53,755 bases of DNA from an uncultured Candidatus Saccharibacteria bacterium (GTDB taxonomy: Bacteria; Patescibacteriota; Saccharimonadia; Saccharimonadales; Saccharimonadaceae), in NCBI GenBank assembly GCA_946414345.1, contig CAMKOB010000005.1, positions 1-53,755 of the forward strand, written 5' to 3'. The notes under the pieces are model-generated. The model made no database searches, was not told the DNA's origin, and worked only from the letters and a program-made list of their open reading frames with translations. The position numbers and the translations under genes are program-made. Below, in pieces: positions 34,795 to 42,570 of the stretch. How positions within the stretch are numbered: position 1 is the stretch's first letter; each line of letters begins with the position of its first letter.

Positions 34795-34872
34795 TTTTTT
34801 TAGAAAAAAAACATCAAAAATACAGACATCGGTGCTTCGCGGGCGAGTCTGGCCGGGGGAGCCATTTTTTTA
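34774..34872 (+). repeat. tRNA-Asn 3'-tail direct repeat with hairpin spacer
   Basis: The last 21 bases of tRNA-Asn plus T7 (34774-34801) recur exactly at 34844-34871. Before the second copy, CAGAC (from 34823) can pair with GTCTG of the copied T-stem, enclosing GGTGCTTCGCGGG. The spacer core GACATCGG...CTTCG...GGG...AGTC matches the spacer of the tRNA-Ile array at 47.6 kb. The stop codon of the DUF1653 gene lies in the final T-run. Confidence 0.8.
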
Positions 34873-35139
34873 TTCAGTTATATCTTTAATATCGTACAAT
34901 TCAAAGCGGTATTTTTGGCCGAATTTAGCCTGTTTTTCTGGTTCAATTTCCTCTAAAAACATGTCATACGGGCGACACCAGAGTTTGTGATCGCCATAGA
35001 GGGCGCGATAGACAACAAGCTTTTCGAGGGTTTCAGAATGGTAACCAATATCTTCGACAATATAGAGGTTGCCTTTATAATGTTTATAGATGCCGTGTAT
35101 TTTTATTGTTCTTGAAGTATTTTTTCCTGATGTTCCCAT
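34870..35139 (-). CDS. DUF1653 protein
   Basis: 89 aa. The DUF1653 pattern is clear: GIYKHYKGNLYIVEDIGYHS, ETLEKLVVYRALYGDHKLW and CRPYDMFLEEIE. The family is small, soluble and widespread; its role is unknown. TAAAAT ends 6 nt before the ATG (leaderless). Its end reaches into the T-run of the duplicated tRNA-Asn tail. Confidence 0.85.
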   Translation of the reverse strand: MGTSGKNTSRTIKIHGIYKHYKGNLYIVEDIGYHSETLEKLVVYRALYGDHKLWCRPYDMFLEEIEPEKQAKFGQKYRFELYDIKDITE

Positions 35140-35253
35140 AATTATATTTTAGCATATATACAGTTAATAGGGTGACATAGCTAGTTCAGAATTTGGTTCG
35201 AGAAAATGCAGTAGAACAGGGATGGTTGTTGGGCTTTAACCATATCCATAATA

Positions 35254-35423
35254 TTGACTTTTTCCGTAAAGTGTGTTATAATTAAGTTATGCACTTTAAC
35301 AATATCTCCTCATAATCCATAGTACTAATACAATACCTAAAGTGGTAGGTATTATGTGATTATGTGGTGTTTACATAGAGTTCCCTGGGGAGGGCATATT
35401 ATGATTCGGGGAGGAATCAAAAA
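35254..35423 (+). promoter_or_regulatory. Consensus promoter and structured leader with coupling peptide
   Basis: TTGACT (35254-35259), a 17-bp spacer and TATAAT (35277-35282). The ~135-nt leader holds a two-tier hairpin: CATAATC (35311-35317) with GATTATG (35358-35364), and inside it AATACCT (35332-35338) with AGGTATT (35347-35353). It ends with GGGGAGG ahead of a tiny reading frame that overlaps the lipoprotein start. Confidence 0.75.
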
Positions 35424-35427
35424 ATGA
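35401..35427 (+). CDS. Eight-codon leader peptide, coupled to lipoprotein gene
   Basis: ATG at 35401 encodes MIRGGIKK and stops with TGA that overlaps the lipoprotein ATG as ATGA. It has its own ribosome-binding site (GGGGAGG about 10 nt upstream), and the GGGGAGG site of the lipoprotein gene lies inside it. The arrangement predicts translational coupling. Whether it is translated cannot be told from sequence alone. Confidence 0.45.
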   Translation: MIRGGIKK

Positions 35428-36575
35428 AGAAGTTCATCATCATCATAGCCATTGTAGTCATCTTGGTCAGCGTGACCGGATGCAACGTGGTACGGGCCCA
35501 GTTCCAGACGAACCCGAATGGGCAGAGCCTGGCGACTGCCGCCCCTGCGGCCATTGTGCCGGCCAGCAATTCGACGTCCGAGAGCGACGCAAGCACTCCT
35601 CCGGCCGTTGTGCCGGTTAGCGACCCGATTCCCACCATGGTGGACGAAGTATCTGCTGAGGAGGCGTGGGGCGACCTTGTCTCCTATGCGGAACAGTACC
35701 TCTCCGGCAAGTGGGATGGTGGAGAAATCTACCGTTCGGACTACCGGGAGGGCAGGTACGCCTATGCAAAAATCGATGAAGATGGTTGGCTCCGAGTTGG
35801 CAACAATTTCCCCGTGATTCCGGGGGCCACTATCCCGTCGTCTTCCCTCGAAGCACTGGAAGCTTTTGACGGCTGGGTTCAGCCCAACCCCTATAGCTAC
35901 GAATACGCTTGGGCGGAGGATTACTCCGTCGAGTATACGTTGGGAAGCTGTGGCGAAATTAATGCCACGGGAATTGCCCCCTGGAACAGGGATTACTTCA
36001 AGTGGCAGGTCACCGTAGTGGATGCAGAAGTTTACCGTGGTGATCGGTTCGATTATGCTCTCCTCCGGGAGATGCTAATCAACGGAAGCTGGGACGGCAG
36101 CAGAATTTGGTGCCCCGACTCCGGGGAAATTATTGAGCCCTACATGTTGGAGTGGGGGGTACCGTGCGGGATCGATAACACGCTCCGGCGGTTCCTGGCA
36201 CTTGATGAGCCTCTGGAGCAAGACATGGGATACTGCGACCCCGATACGATGCTGACGGCGGCCATCACCAAGGATGGCATCGGGCTTTACGCGCTCGATG
36301 GCAGCCTCGTCGGCTTGATCGGCACGAACTGCGATGAACGCGAGGCGTTCGTCATGAAAGTGAGCGCTGGCCCATGTTTCGTATATGACGGCCGCGAAAA
36401 TATCTACATCGCGGATTTCGAGAGCCAGACGTTACAGCCTGCCTACCAGGACATCGAGCTTTGGTACGGCCAGGAAGGCCTCGCGGGGGTTCGTGGAATT
36501 GACCAGTTGGGAATGGAATACTTTGTCCTCATCTGGGGAGACAGAGATTACTCTGTCAACGGACTCTTCGAGTAA
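35424..36575 (+). CDS. Secreted lipoprotein, orphan, in a GC-rich cassette
   Basis: 383 aa. A lipoprotein signal peptide (FIIIIAIVVILVSVTGC) has Cys19 as the lipid-modified residue. A Pro/Ser/Ala-rich linker with a near repeat (PAAIVPASN, PPAVVPVSDP) leads to a folded domain with many Trp and Tyr residues and six or so cysteines (WGDLVSYAEQYLSGKWDGG, NGSWDGSRIWCPDSGE). The phrases GKWDGGEIYR and GSWDGSRIWC suggest an internal duplication. I do not recognise the family. GC and codon use differ from neighbours. It has its own promoter and terminator. Confidence 0.75.
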   Translation: MKKFIIIIAIVVILVSVTGCNVVRAQFQTNPNGQSLATAAPAAIVPASNSTSESDASTPPAVVPVSDPIPTMVDEVSAEEAWGDLVSYAEQYLSGKWDGGEIYRSDYREGRYAYAKIDEDGWLRVGNNFPVIPGATIPSSSLEALEAFDGWVQPNPYSYEYAWAEDYSVEYTLGSCGEINATGIAPWNRDYFKWQVTVVDAEVYRGDRFDYALLREMLINGSWDGSRIWCPDSGEIIEPYMLEWGVPCGIDNTLRRFLALDEPLEQDMGYCDPDTMLTAAITKDGIGLYALDGSLVGLIGTNCDEREAFVMKVSAGPCFVYDGRENIYIADFESQTLQPAYQDIELWYGQEGLAGVRGIDQLGMEYFVLIWGDRDYSVNGLFE

Positions 36576-36588
36576 ACACACGAGATAG

Positions 36589-36615
36589 AAAACCCCGGGC
36601 GTCGCCCGGGGTTTT
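36589..36615. terminator. Bidirectional intrinsic terminator
   Basis: AAAACCCCGGGCG pairs with CGCCCGGGGTTTT, giving T-runs on both strands. It lies between the convergent lipoprotein and small-exporter genes. Confidence 0.9.
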
Positions 36616-36625
36616 CCCTTGTCTT

Positions 36626-37120
36626 TTAGGTGCCATCGCCAAAAAGAACCTTAAAGACACCAAGAGAAACAAGAAGCATTATAATGCCGGCCACCAAAAT
36701 TCCTGCGATGATGGAAATGGTGGCTTTTTTAAAGTTGAGATTAAGAATGCTGGCCGCTAAGGTACCAGTCCAGGCACCAGTACCTGGAATAGGAATGGCT
36801 ACAAATAAGAAAAGTGCCCAATAAACGCCCCCCTTGACCTTTTTTAGAAGCTTGTCGCCGGCTTTTTCACCTTTCTTAAGACAAAAGCCACAGAATTTTT
36901 TGAACCATTGCCACTTGCACTTGGTGGAACCCCAGTTCAATACCTTGCGAGCAAAGAGATAGATAATGGGGATTGGGATGATGTTGCCAATAATCGCAAC
37001 AATTAGGACGAGCCACTCTGGGAGGCCTAGGTCCATACCGATGGCAACTGGGATGGCACCTCGAAGTTCGATTAATGGCACCATTGAAATAAGCAGAACC
37101 AATAAAATTTTCCAAACCAT
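36626..37120 (-). CDS. Small multidrug-export-family membrane protein
   Basis: 164 aa with four or so helices. The motifs ISMVPLIELRGAIPVAIGM and LFVAIPIPGTGAWTGTLAA are the hallmark of PF06695 (putative small multidrug export protein). A basic, Cys-containing cytoplasmic loop (STKCKWQWFKKFCGFCLKKG) lies between them. Transport function in this family is by annotation tradition rather than proof. TATAAT ends 6 nt before the ATG (leaderless). Confidence 0.85.
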   Translation of the reverse strand: MVWKILLVLLISMVPLIELRGAIPVAIGMDLGLPEWLVLIVAIIGNIIPIPIIYLFARKVLNWGSTKCKWQWFKKFCGFCLKKGEKAGDKLLKKVKGGVYWALFLFVAIPIPGTGAWTGTLAASILNLNFKKATISIIAGILVAGIIMLLVSLGVFKVLFGDGT

Positions 37121-37177
37121 AAGGTTATTATACCATTTTTTTGGCGGTTTTTGATGGCCATAGTGTATAATGATGGT

Positions 37178-37969
37178 ATGGGAAAAATACGGGAGATAAT
37201 CAGAAGAGATACAAAGCGAACAAGTGTTGTGACAATTGTGCTTCGCGCTGTGATAATTGGGGTAGTGATTGCAAGCTTAGTTAATCAGATTGTGATTGCT
37301 AGTTGGTTTGGAATTTTGATGTGTACGCTGGCATTGCCGATGCTTTTATTCCCTTCTTTTCTCGCACTTAAATTCAAAATTCGGATGAGCGCAGTGTTAG
37401 AATGCGGGTTTTATCTAGGGGTGTTTGGCGCAATGATTATGGGCGAAACGTGGCGACTGTATGGTAGAATCCCATTACTCGATACAATCTTACATACATT
37501 AAGTGGTTTCGCGTGTGCCGGGTTAGGTTTTTCGTTGATGTTAGGCCTGTCTAGTGCCAAAAAGATACAAATATCGGCGTTCGTGACAGTTTTAATTGCA
37601 TTTTGCGTATCGATGACGGTAGGAGTGCTATGGGAATGCGCAGAGTTTACATCTGATTCGTTGCTTCGGACTGATGCACAAAAGGATTTCATCGTGCAAG
37701 ATGTTGCAACTTTATATTTGTACCATGGTTCAGATGAAGAAAGGTTAATCAAGATTGAAGACATTGATCACACAGAGGTATTCACCGGTGACGGCGAGGT
37801 GGTAAAGATAGATAATGGATACCTAGATATCGGCTTGATAGACACAATGAAGGATTTATTGGTAAATTTGGCGGGTGCCGTGGTTTTTTGTATTTTAGGA
37901 TATATTCAACTTAAAACAAAGGTTAATTTAGTAAGTTATTTTATTCTATCCAAAGATTCTTCAATTTAA
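37178..37969 (+). CDS. Polytopic membrane protein, DUF2238-like
   Basis: 263 aa, about six helices. LLDTILHTLSGFACAGLGFS, VGVLWECAEFTSDSLLR and TMKDLLVNLAGAVVFCILGY resemble the DUF2238/YjdF family (conserved His in the D-x-x-L-H, Glu in LWE-x-x-EF, Asp/Asn in the last helices). An extra hydrophilic insert (about 180-225) separates the last helices. The start is set by TATAAT ending 6 nt before the ATG. It overlaps the convergent DsbA-like gene by 4 bp. Function unknown. Confidence 0.65.
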   Translation: MGKIREIIRRDTKRTSVVTIVLRAVIIGVVIASLVNQIVIASWFGILMCTLALPMLLFPSFLALKFKIRMSAVLECGFYLGVFGAMIMGETWRLYGRIPLLDTILHTLSGFACAGLGFSLMLGLSSAKKIQISAFVTVLIAFCVSMTVGVLWECAEFTSDSLLRTDAQKDFIVQDVATLYLYHGSDEERLIKIEDIDHTEVFTGDGEVVKIDNGYLDIGLIDTMKDLLVNLAGAVVFCILGYIQLKTKVNLVSYFILSKDSSI

Positions 37970-38694
37970 CGATTGACGATATCGTCGATGTAGGTTTCAA
38001 GATCATTACCGGAGATTTTTTCGCCATTAACTCGGAAAGTAGGGGTACCTGTGAGTTCGACTTTTTCGCCCATAGCATGATCAAAGGCGATTCTCTTTGC
38101 GACAGATTCACTTTGCATATCGGCATAGAATTTTTCGAGGTCGCCTTTACCCTCTGAAGCTTCCACGAAGAGATTGCCAAAGTACGAAACCACATCACTG
38201 GTCAAATAAAGCCAAGTGGCCTGCTCGGAATAAACAAGGTTTTTATATTTTTCCCAATAACCCTGGATGGCAGCAGCATTGGCGGCAGAAGCAGCTTCGA
38301 CGTTGTTTGGATAACCGTTCAAAAGAAAACCTCGGTAAACAATGGCAACTTTGCCGTTGTATTTGTCAAGAAGCCTTTTGGTGGCAGTGTTCATTTCGGC
38401 ACAGTGAGAACAGGCATAATCGGCGTACTCATAAATTAGAACTTTAGCATTAGGGTCGCCAATGATTTTTTCCGGTAAATCGCCAGTGATGGTACTAGCG
38501 GCAACAATGGAGTCAGGATTGACACTGCTATAGTCTGTGCTGTCTATTAGCTTCATGATATTTTCGTATTTGAATTTGCCGTAATCTATTTCGCCGGTCG
38601 ATGGCTCTGGAGTTTTGCTGAGAATCATAACGCTCGCTCCAATCATTAAAGCTAGTATAGCCAACCCTGAGATAATTCCAATAATTCTTTTCAT
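37966..38694 (-). CDS. DsbA-like thiol-disulfide oxidoreductase
   Basis: 242 aa. A membrane anchor (GIISGLAILALMIGASVMIL) is followed by a thioredoxin-fold domain with active site YACSHCAEMNT (C-S-H-C), helical insertion, cis-Pro loop GTPTFRVNG, and C-terminal helix. It should form disulfides in secreted proteins, which suits the Cys-containing pilin, lipoprotein and FISUMP proteins here. TATAAT ends 7 nt before the ATG (leaderless). Partner VKOR/DsbB is not seen in this window. Confidence 0.9.
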   Translation of the reverse strand: MKRIIGIISGLAILALMIGASVMILSKTPEPSTGEIDYGKFKYENIMKLIDSTDYSSVNPDSIVAASTITGDLPEKIIGDPNAKVLIYEYADYACSHCAEMNTATKRLLDKYNGKVAIVYRGFLLNGYPNNVEAASAANAAAIQGYWEKYKNLVYSEQATWLYLTSDVVSYFGNLFVEASEGKGDLEKFYADMQSESVAKRIAFDHAMGEKVELTGTPTFRVNGEKISGNDLETYIDDIVNR

Positions 38695-38761
38695 ATTCTT
38701 TATTATATCACATTGCTAATTTAGACTAGTAAAAATCGACACAATAGATGTGATGAATAAG

Positions 38762-40477
38762 CTATTTTTTGTTCTCTTCTTCAAGTTTTTTGAAAGCGAC
38801 CTTGCCAATGAGGGTTTGTGGAAGTTTGTCACGGAATTCGTAAGACGTTGGGAGAGCATAAATTGGAACATTGCGTTCTAGAAGTTCGCGAATTTCGCGC
38901 TCCATACGTTTGCTAGCTTTGTAACCTGGTTTTAGGACGATATAAGCCTTGGGCACTTGACCTTTGTATGGATGGTCAACTCCAATGGCTGTAGAAGTTA
39001 GGACCGCCTCGTGAGAATTGATAATAGATTCAAGGTGAGTTGGATAAATGTTGTAGCCACTACTGATAATCATACGCTTCAGACGTTGAGCGAAATAGAT
39101 TAGTCCGTCATCGCCTAGAAGTCCGAGATCGCCAGTATGAAGCCAGAGCTTGCCGTCGTCGTGAAGACGAATGGCTTGCGCTGTTTCAGCATCATCACCG
39201 AGGTAGCCCATCATGACAAGCGGGCTGGAAATACATATTTCACCCTCTTTCCCTGCTGGCTGCTCTTTAAAAGTGTCGTTTTTGACAATTTTGAAATCGG
39301 TATCCGGGAACGGCATGCCAATAATACCATCGGCAAAGGTGTTTTCTGGTGAGAGACAAACGGCGCCAGAGCCCTCGGTAAGGCCGTAGCCGACGCGAAT
39401 TTTGGCACTTGAGCCGTGGCTACTTAGATAGTTGTTAACTTTGTCGCGAAGAGTCTTGTTAAGAGCATCACCACCACAAATTGCTGCGGTAACCGATTTT
39501 AGCTCATCAGCCTTCAACTTAGTGTTAATAAGCGCCTCAAATAGAGTCGGAACACCCACAATGAAATTTGGATTGTTTTTCTTAATAATATCGCCGAATT
39601 GCTTATGAGAGAAAGCTGGAATTAAAATGCAGTTCATACCTTTACAGAGCGGTGTGTGAATACAAATACCTAGCCCAAAACAGTGGAATAATGGCAAAAT
39701 TGACAGCACCGTGGCGCCAGGGGTAATTTGGCGAATCATGGGGCCAATGCAGGTAGTTTCGGTGTTAATATTGCCATTCGACAACATAACGGCCTTGGGT
39801 GCACCAGTGGTGCCGCCAGAGTACATAATGACAGCTAAATCATTCGCGCCGCGCTCTTCGTGGTAATTCCCTTGATAAAAATAGCTATTGGCAATGAAGT
39901 CTTCCCAGAGCACCACTCGACTATCATTGGCTGGCAGACGTACTTTCTTGACATGAAGAAGTTTGTACATACGTTGCTTCAAAAAGCCTAGACCATCGCT
40001 TGGTCGGACTACAATGATGCGCTCAAGCTGTGCGGTGTCGCGAATTTTGTATATCTTGTCGAATACGGCATCGATGACTAAAACATATTTGGAATCACTG
40101 ACTTTGATGTAATATTCAAGCTCTTTCTCAGAAGATAATGGGTGGACCATGTTGCAGACCGCGCCAACCATATTAACGGCATAAACCATGGTGATTCCTT
40201 CTGGGGTGTTTGGCATACAAATTGTCACTCGGTCACCCTCCTTAACACCATAATTTTTGAGTGCACGAGCAGTTTTTTCGATCTTTTTAACGAAGTTTTT
40301 ATAGGTCACTTTGTGTCCATAATACGAAAAAGCAATATTGTCTGGCCACTTTTCAGCAGCTTGCATTATCATGTCTACCATGGAGCAATCTGGATATTCC
40401 AGAGTGCTCGGAATGTTTTCTTCTTCGTAATATTTGAGCCAAGGACGCTCGGCTAAGTCTTTCTTTGAATACTTCAT
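38762..40477 (-). CDS. AMP-binding acyl-CoA synthetase/ligase
   Basis: 571 aa. ANL superfamily: A3 VIMYSGGTTGAPKAVMLS, A5 GYGLTEGSG, A7 LWLHTGDLGLLGDDG, A8 RLKRMIISSGYNIYP and the catalytic Lys near the end (LIGKVAFKKL). It should activate a fatty or other carboxylic acid with ATP; acyl-CoA formation is the usual outcome, but substrate is not readable. The start at 40477 is set by TATAAT ending 7 nt before it; the longer form begins upstream of the promoter. It lies directly next to the palindromic element at 40501. Confidence 0.9.
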   Translation of the reverse strand: MKYSKKDLAERPWLKYYEEENIPSTLEYPDCSMVDMIMQAAEKWPDNIAFSYYGHKVTYKNFVKKIEKTARALKNYGVKEGDRVTICMPNTPEGITMVYAVNMVGAVCNMVHPLSSEKELEYYIKVSDSKYVLVIDAVFDKIYKIRDTAQLERIIVVRPSDGLGFLKQRMYKLLHVKKVRLPANDSRVVLWEDFIANSYFYQGNYHEERGANDLAVIMYSGGTTGAPKAVMLSNGNINTETTCIGPMIRQITPGATVLSILPLFHCFGLGICIHTPLCKGMNCILIPAFSHKQFGDIIKKNNPNFIVGVPTLFEALINTKLKADELKSVTAAICGGDALNKTLRDKVNNYLSSHGSSAKIRVGYGLTEGSGAVCLSPENTFADGIIGMPFPDTDFKIVKNDTFKEQPAGKEGEICISSPLVMMGYLGDDAETAQAIRLHDDGKLWLHTGDLGLLGDDGLIYFAQRLKRMIISSGYNIYPTHLESIINSHEAVLTSTAIGVDHPYKGQVPKAYIVLKPGYKASKRMEREIRELLERNVPIYALPTSYEFRDKLPQTLIGKVAFKKLEEENKK

Positions 40478-40500
40478 AATGCTTATTATATCACAAAAAA

Positions 40501-40592
40501 TCATAGCGGGGGTTCTGCCGGCTGTTCTCCTCCCCCAAAATTGGTAAACAATTTTGGGGGACCCCCTCCACAGCCGTCACCTCCGCGGATAG
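40501..40592. repeat. GC-rich palindromic element between rpsA and the acyl-CoA synthetase gene
   Basis: A 12-bp perfect stem (40531-40542 with 40550-40561, built on CCCCCAAAATT) sits inside an outer pairing CGGCTGT (40519-40525) with ACAGCCG (40570-40576). The left end CATAGCGGGGGTTCTGCCGG matches the ends of the elements at 21962 and 29528, and the right end GATAGTTATTT resembles ATAGTAATTT of the 21962 element. It abuts the rpsA stop codon and may act as its transcript end, though no T-run follows. Confidence 0.65.
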
Positions 40593-41660
40593 TTATTTAG
40601 AAATAGACAGGGAGATTTTGCGACCTTCTTTGTCGATGTCGAGAACTTTGAAAGATTTACGTTCATTCAAGGTAAAGACTTTCTCTGGATCAACGTCGGA
40701 GCCTTCGCCAAGTTCAGATACATGCACCAAAGCCTCTACCGCTGGGCTAATCTGTACAAAAGCACCAAATGGTGTGATGCGAGTAACCGTACCCTCAACT
40801 TTGTCACCCTTTTTAAGCTTCTCTACCTCTGAAAGCCAAGGATCTTCGACTAGTTGTTTCATAGAAAGTGAGAGACGCTCTTTGTCGATAGCAATGATCT
40901 TAGCTTCGATCTGGTCGCCAACTTTAACATAGTCAGATGGATTATTGACGCGCTCCCAAGATATTTCGGAAATATGGACTAGTCCTTCAATACCGTCTAC
41001 GTTAACAAATACACCGAAATCTACTACGCCCGTAACTACACCTTTAACTTTGTCGCCAACGGCGAGCTCAGCAAAACGCTTAGCGAGGCCGTCTTTGATA
41101 GCTTCTTTTTCGGAGAAAATGAGTTTGTTCTCTTTCTTCAAGGCATCAATAATGCGAACATTGATACCTTTACCTACTAGAGAGTTGAGACGTTGCAAAA
41201 TTTCGTCTTTGTCCGACGAACCAACGCGCGGATAGTGTTCAGCTGAAAGCTGTGAAACTGGTAGGAATCCGCGGATACCTTCATATTCGACCAATAGGCC
41301 GCCACGGTTGGCATCAAATGGAGTAACTTCGACAGTCTCGGCATTATCCATTTTGGCTTGGATTTCATCCCAACCTTTATCTTTGACCGCTTTACGAAGA
41401 CTAAGAAGGACATATCCGTCGTCCATTTCGGCTTCGATAACCGATGCAGTGACTTCGTCGCCAACCTTTAGATTGCGAACAAAAGATGCTTCACGGCGTG
41501 GGACCAACCCAACGCCTTGTGCGCCGAGATCAATAAGAATCTCATGTTTTTTTACAGAGATAACTGTACCTTTGACAGTATCACCTGCGATGACTTTTTT
41601 TGATGAATCCTCGCTGGACGCTAAGAGTTCATCCATAGTTAATTTTTTGGCATTTGCCAT
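40593..41660 (-). CDS. rpsA: Ribosomal protein S1-like (four S1 domains)
   Basis: 355 aa. Four S1 RNA-binding domains: about 20-87 (GDTVKGTVISVKKHEILIDL), 105-180 (TPFDANRGGLLVEYEGIRGF), 195-263 (GDKVKGVVTGVVDFGVFVNV) and 280-350 (GDKVEGTVTRITPFGAFVQI). S1 helps mRNA bind the 30S subunit. It is shorter than the six-domain E. coli form, similar to other four-domain bacteria. The leader has TATAAT (minus, about 41716-41721), a near-palindrome (GCCGTCTTAAGATGGC) and an AAGGAAGGA ribosome-binding site, so leader-based control is possible. Confidence 0.9.
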   Translation of the reverse strand: MANAKKLTMDELLASSEDSSKKVIAGDTVKGTVISVKKHEILIDLGAQGVGLVPRREASFVRNLKVGDEVTASVIEAEMDDGYVLLSLRKAVKDKGWDEIQAKMDNAETVEVTPFDANRGGLLVEYEGIRGFLPVSQLSAEHYPRVGSSDKDEILQRLNSLVGKGINVRIIDALKKENKLIFSEKEAIKDGLAKRFAELAVGDKVKGVVTGVVDFGVFVNVDGIEGLVHISEISWERVNNPSDYVKVGDQIEAKIIAIDKERLSLSMKQLVEDPWLSEVEKLKKGDKVEGTVTRITPFGAFVQISPAVEALVHVSELGEGSDVDPEKVFTLNERKSFKVLDIDKEGRKISLSISK

Positions 41661-41747
41661 TATGTTATTTTTCCTTCCTTTTCGGCCATCTTAAGACGGC
41701 GCGAAAAACTCTTTTTATTATATCAAATTACTGTGTTATAATCAAGT

Positions 41748-41764
41748 GTATAAATATTTTATAC
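41748..41764 (+). promoter_or_regulatory. Palindromic operator candidate before the ImmA-like gene
   Basis: GTATAAA-TAT-TTTATAC is a perfect 7-bp inverted repeat in the short leader between TATAAT (about 41736-41741) and the ATG at 41768. Its position over the start of transcription would suit a repressor site. Confidence 0.5.
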
Positions 41765-41767
41765 AAA

Positions 41768-42160
41768 ATGGATACGGTTTTATTAGAGAGGTTGAGACAG
41801 GATTATCCAGAACTTAGACTTCGGGAAGGTAAAAAATTTTTATTCAGACCACCAAAAACGATTATTCTGGGCGCAGAAGAGCTGTCCGATTTGTTGCTTT
41901 TGCATGAACTTGGGCATTATTTATGTGGGCACGTCTCGTTCAATACGGAACCGGAACGATTGAAATGTGAGTGCGAGGCTTGGGAGAAGGCACGGGAGCT
42001 ATGCGTGATGTATGGAGTACCTTTCGATGATGACTTTGCGCAGCAGGAATTAGATAGTTATAGAGATTGGCTAGACAAAAAATCGCGTTGCCCTTCTTGC
42101 GGGCTAACGCGATTTCAGACACAGGATGGGGTTTTTCACTGCCCCAAGTGTGATTTTTGA
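41768..42160 (+). CDS. ImmA/IrrE-like metallopeptidase with C-terminal zinc ribbon
   Basis: 130 aa. A zinc-protease helix LLLLHELGHYLCGH (H-E-x-x-H) is followed by CECEAWEKARELC, placing the third-ligand Glu as in the ImmA/IrrE (DUF955) family. The C terminus is a zinc ribbon (CPSCG ... CPKC). ImmA-type enzymes cleave repressors of mobile elements or stress genes; no partner repressor is adjacent. The start at 41768 is chosen because an upstream extension of the frame crosses the rpsA promoter. The leader has a palindromic operator candidate. Confidence 0.75.
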   Translation: MDTVLLERLRQDYPELRLREGKKFLFRPPKTIILGAEELSDLLLLHELGHYLCGHVSFNTEPERLKCECEAWEKARELCVMYGVPFDDDFAQQELDSYRDWLDKKSRCPSCGLTRFQTQDGVFHCPKCDF

Positions 42161-42161
42161 G

Positions 42162-42365
42162 TTAGGCAGCTTTTTTAGCTGGGCCACGACGAGAAATGCG
42201 GCCACCCTTAGCGCCAGCGATACGAGCTAGAGCTGGGTTAGCGGCAAAACCGCCGGTGTGACCGTTTTGGCCACCTTTTTTGCCAATACGAGCATAAAAT
42301 TCTTTACCGTATTTAGCTTTGTTGGTAGCAGCAGCTTTCATGCCGCCAGCTTTGGTTCCAGACAT
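42162..42365 (-). CDS. KGG-motif stress-type protein
   Basis: 67 aa, very basic and Gly/Ala-rich: YARIGKKGGQNGHTGGFAA and RIAGAKGGRISRRG. The KGG motifs match the general-stress protein family (YciG/GsiB/Con-10 type), hydrophilic and probably disordered. The ribosome-binding site is GGAAAGGA. It is convergent with the ImmA-like gene, 1 bp apart. A nucleic-acid-binding role is possible from its charge but unproven. Confidence 0.85.
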   Translation of the reverse strand: MSGTKAGGMKAAATNKAKYGKEFYARIGKKGGQNGHTGGFAANPALARIAGAKGGRISRRGPAKKAA

Positions 42366-42507
42366 TGTTTTGTCCTTTCCTTCTGCCCACCAATTAAAAA
42401 CTAATGTTATGCTTATATTATATCATACCGCTTTTGATTTGTCAATATGCTTTTTCTTGTTTTTATGTTTTAATATGTTTGTGGTTTACCGAACAAAATG
42501 GTCATGA

Positions 42508-42530
42508 TTTTTCCACATTTTGTGGAAAAA
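42508..42530. promoter_or_regulatory. Perfect 10-bp inverted repeat upstream of small-RNA promoter
   Basis: TTTTTCCACA-TTT-TGTGGAAAAA ends 5 bp before the -35 box of the small-RNA gene. It could be an operator or a weak terminator-like hairpin. Its halves resemble DnaA boxes with one mismatch, but no box cluster is present. Confidence 0.5.
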
Positions 42531-42535
42531 AAGTA

Positions 42536-42564
42536 TTGACATTATGCGCGACGTGATATATAAT
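42536..42564 (+). promoter_or_regulatory. Consensus sigma-70 promoter of small RNA
   Basis: TTGACA (42536-42541), spacer of exactly 17 bp, TATAAT (42559-42564). There is no gene of normal size downstream before a terminator at 42623-42651. Confidence 0.85.
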
Positions 42565-42570
42565 GGAGGT

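Noticed and set aside
42508-42530. Pair of DnaA boxes marking an origin
   Set aside because: Each half differs from TTATCCACA, there is only one pair, and neither dnaA nor dnaN is near. It is better treated as an inverted repeat.
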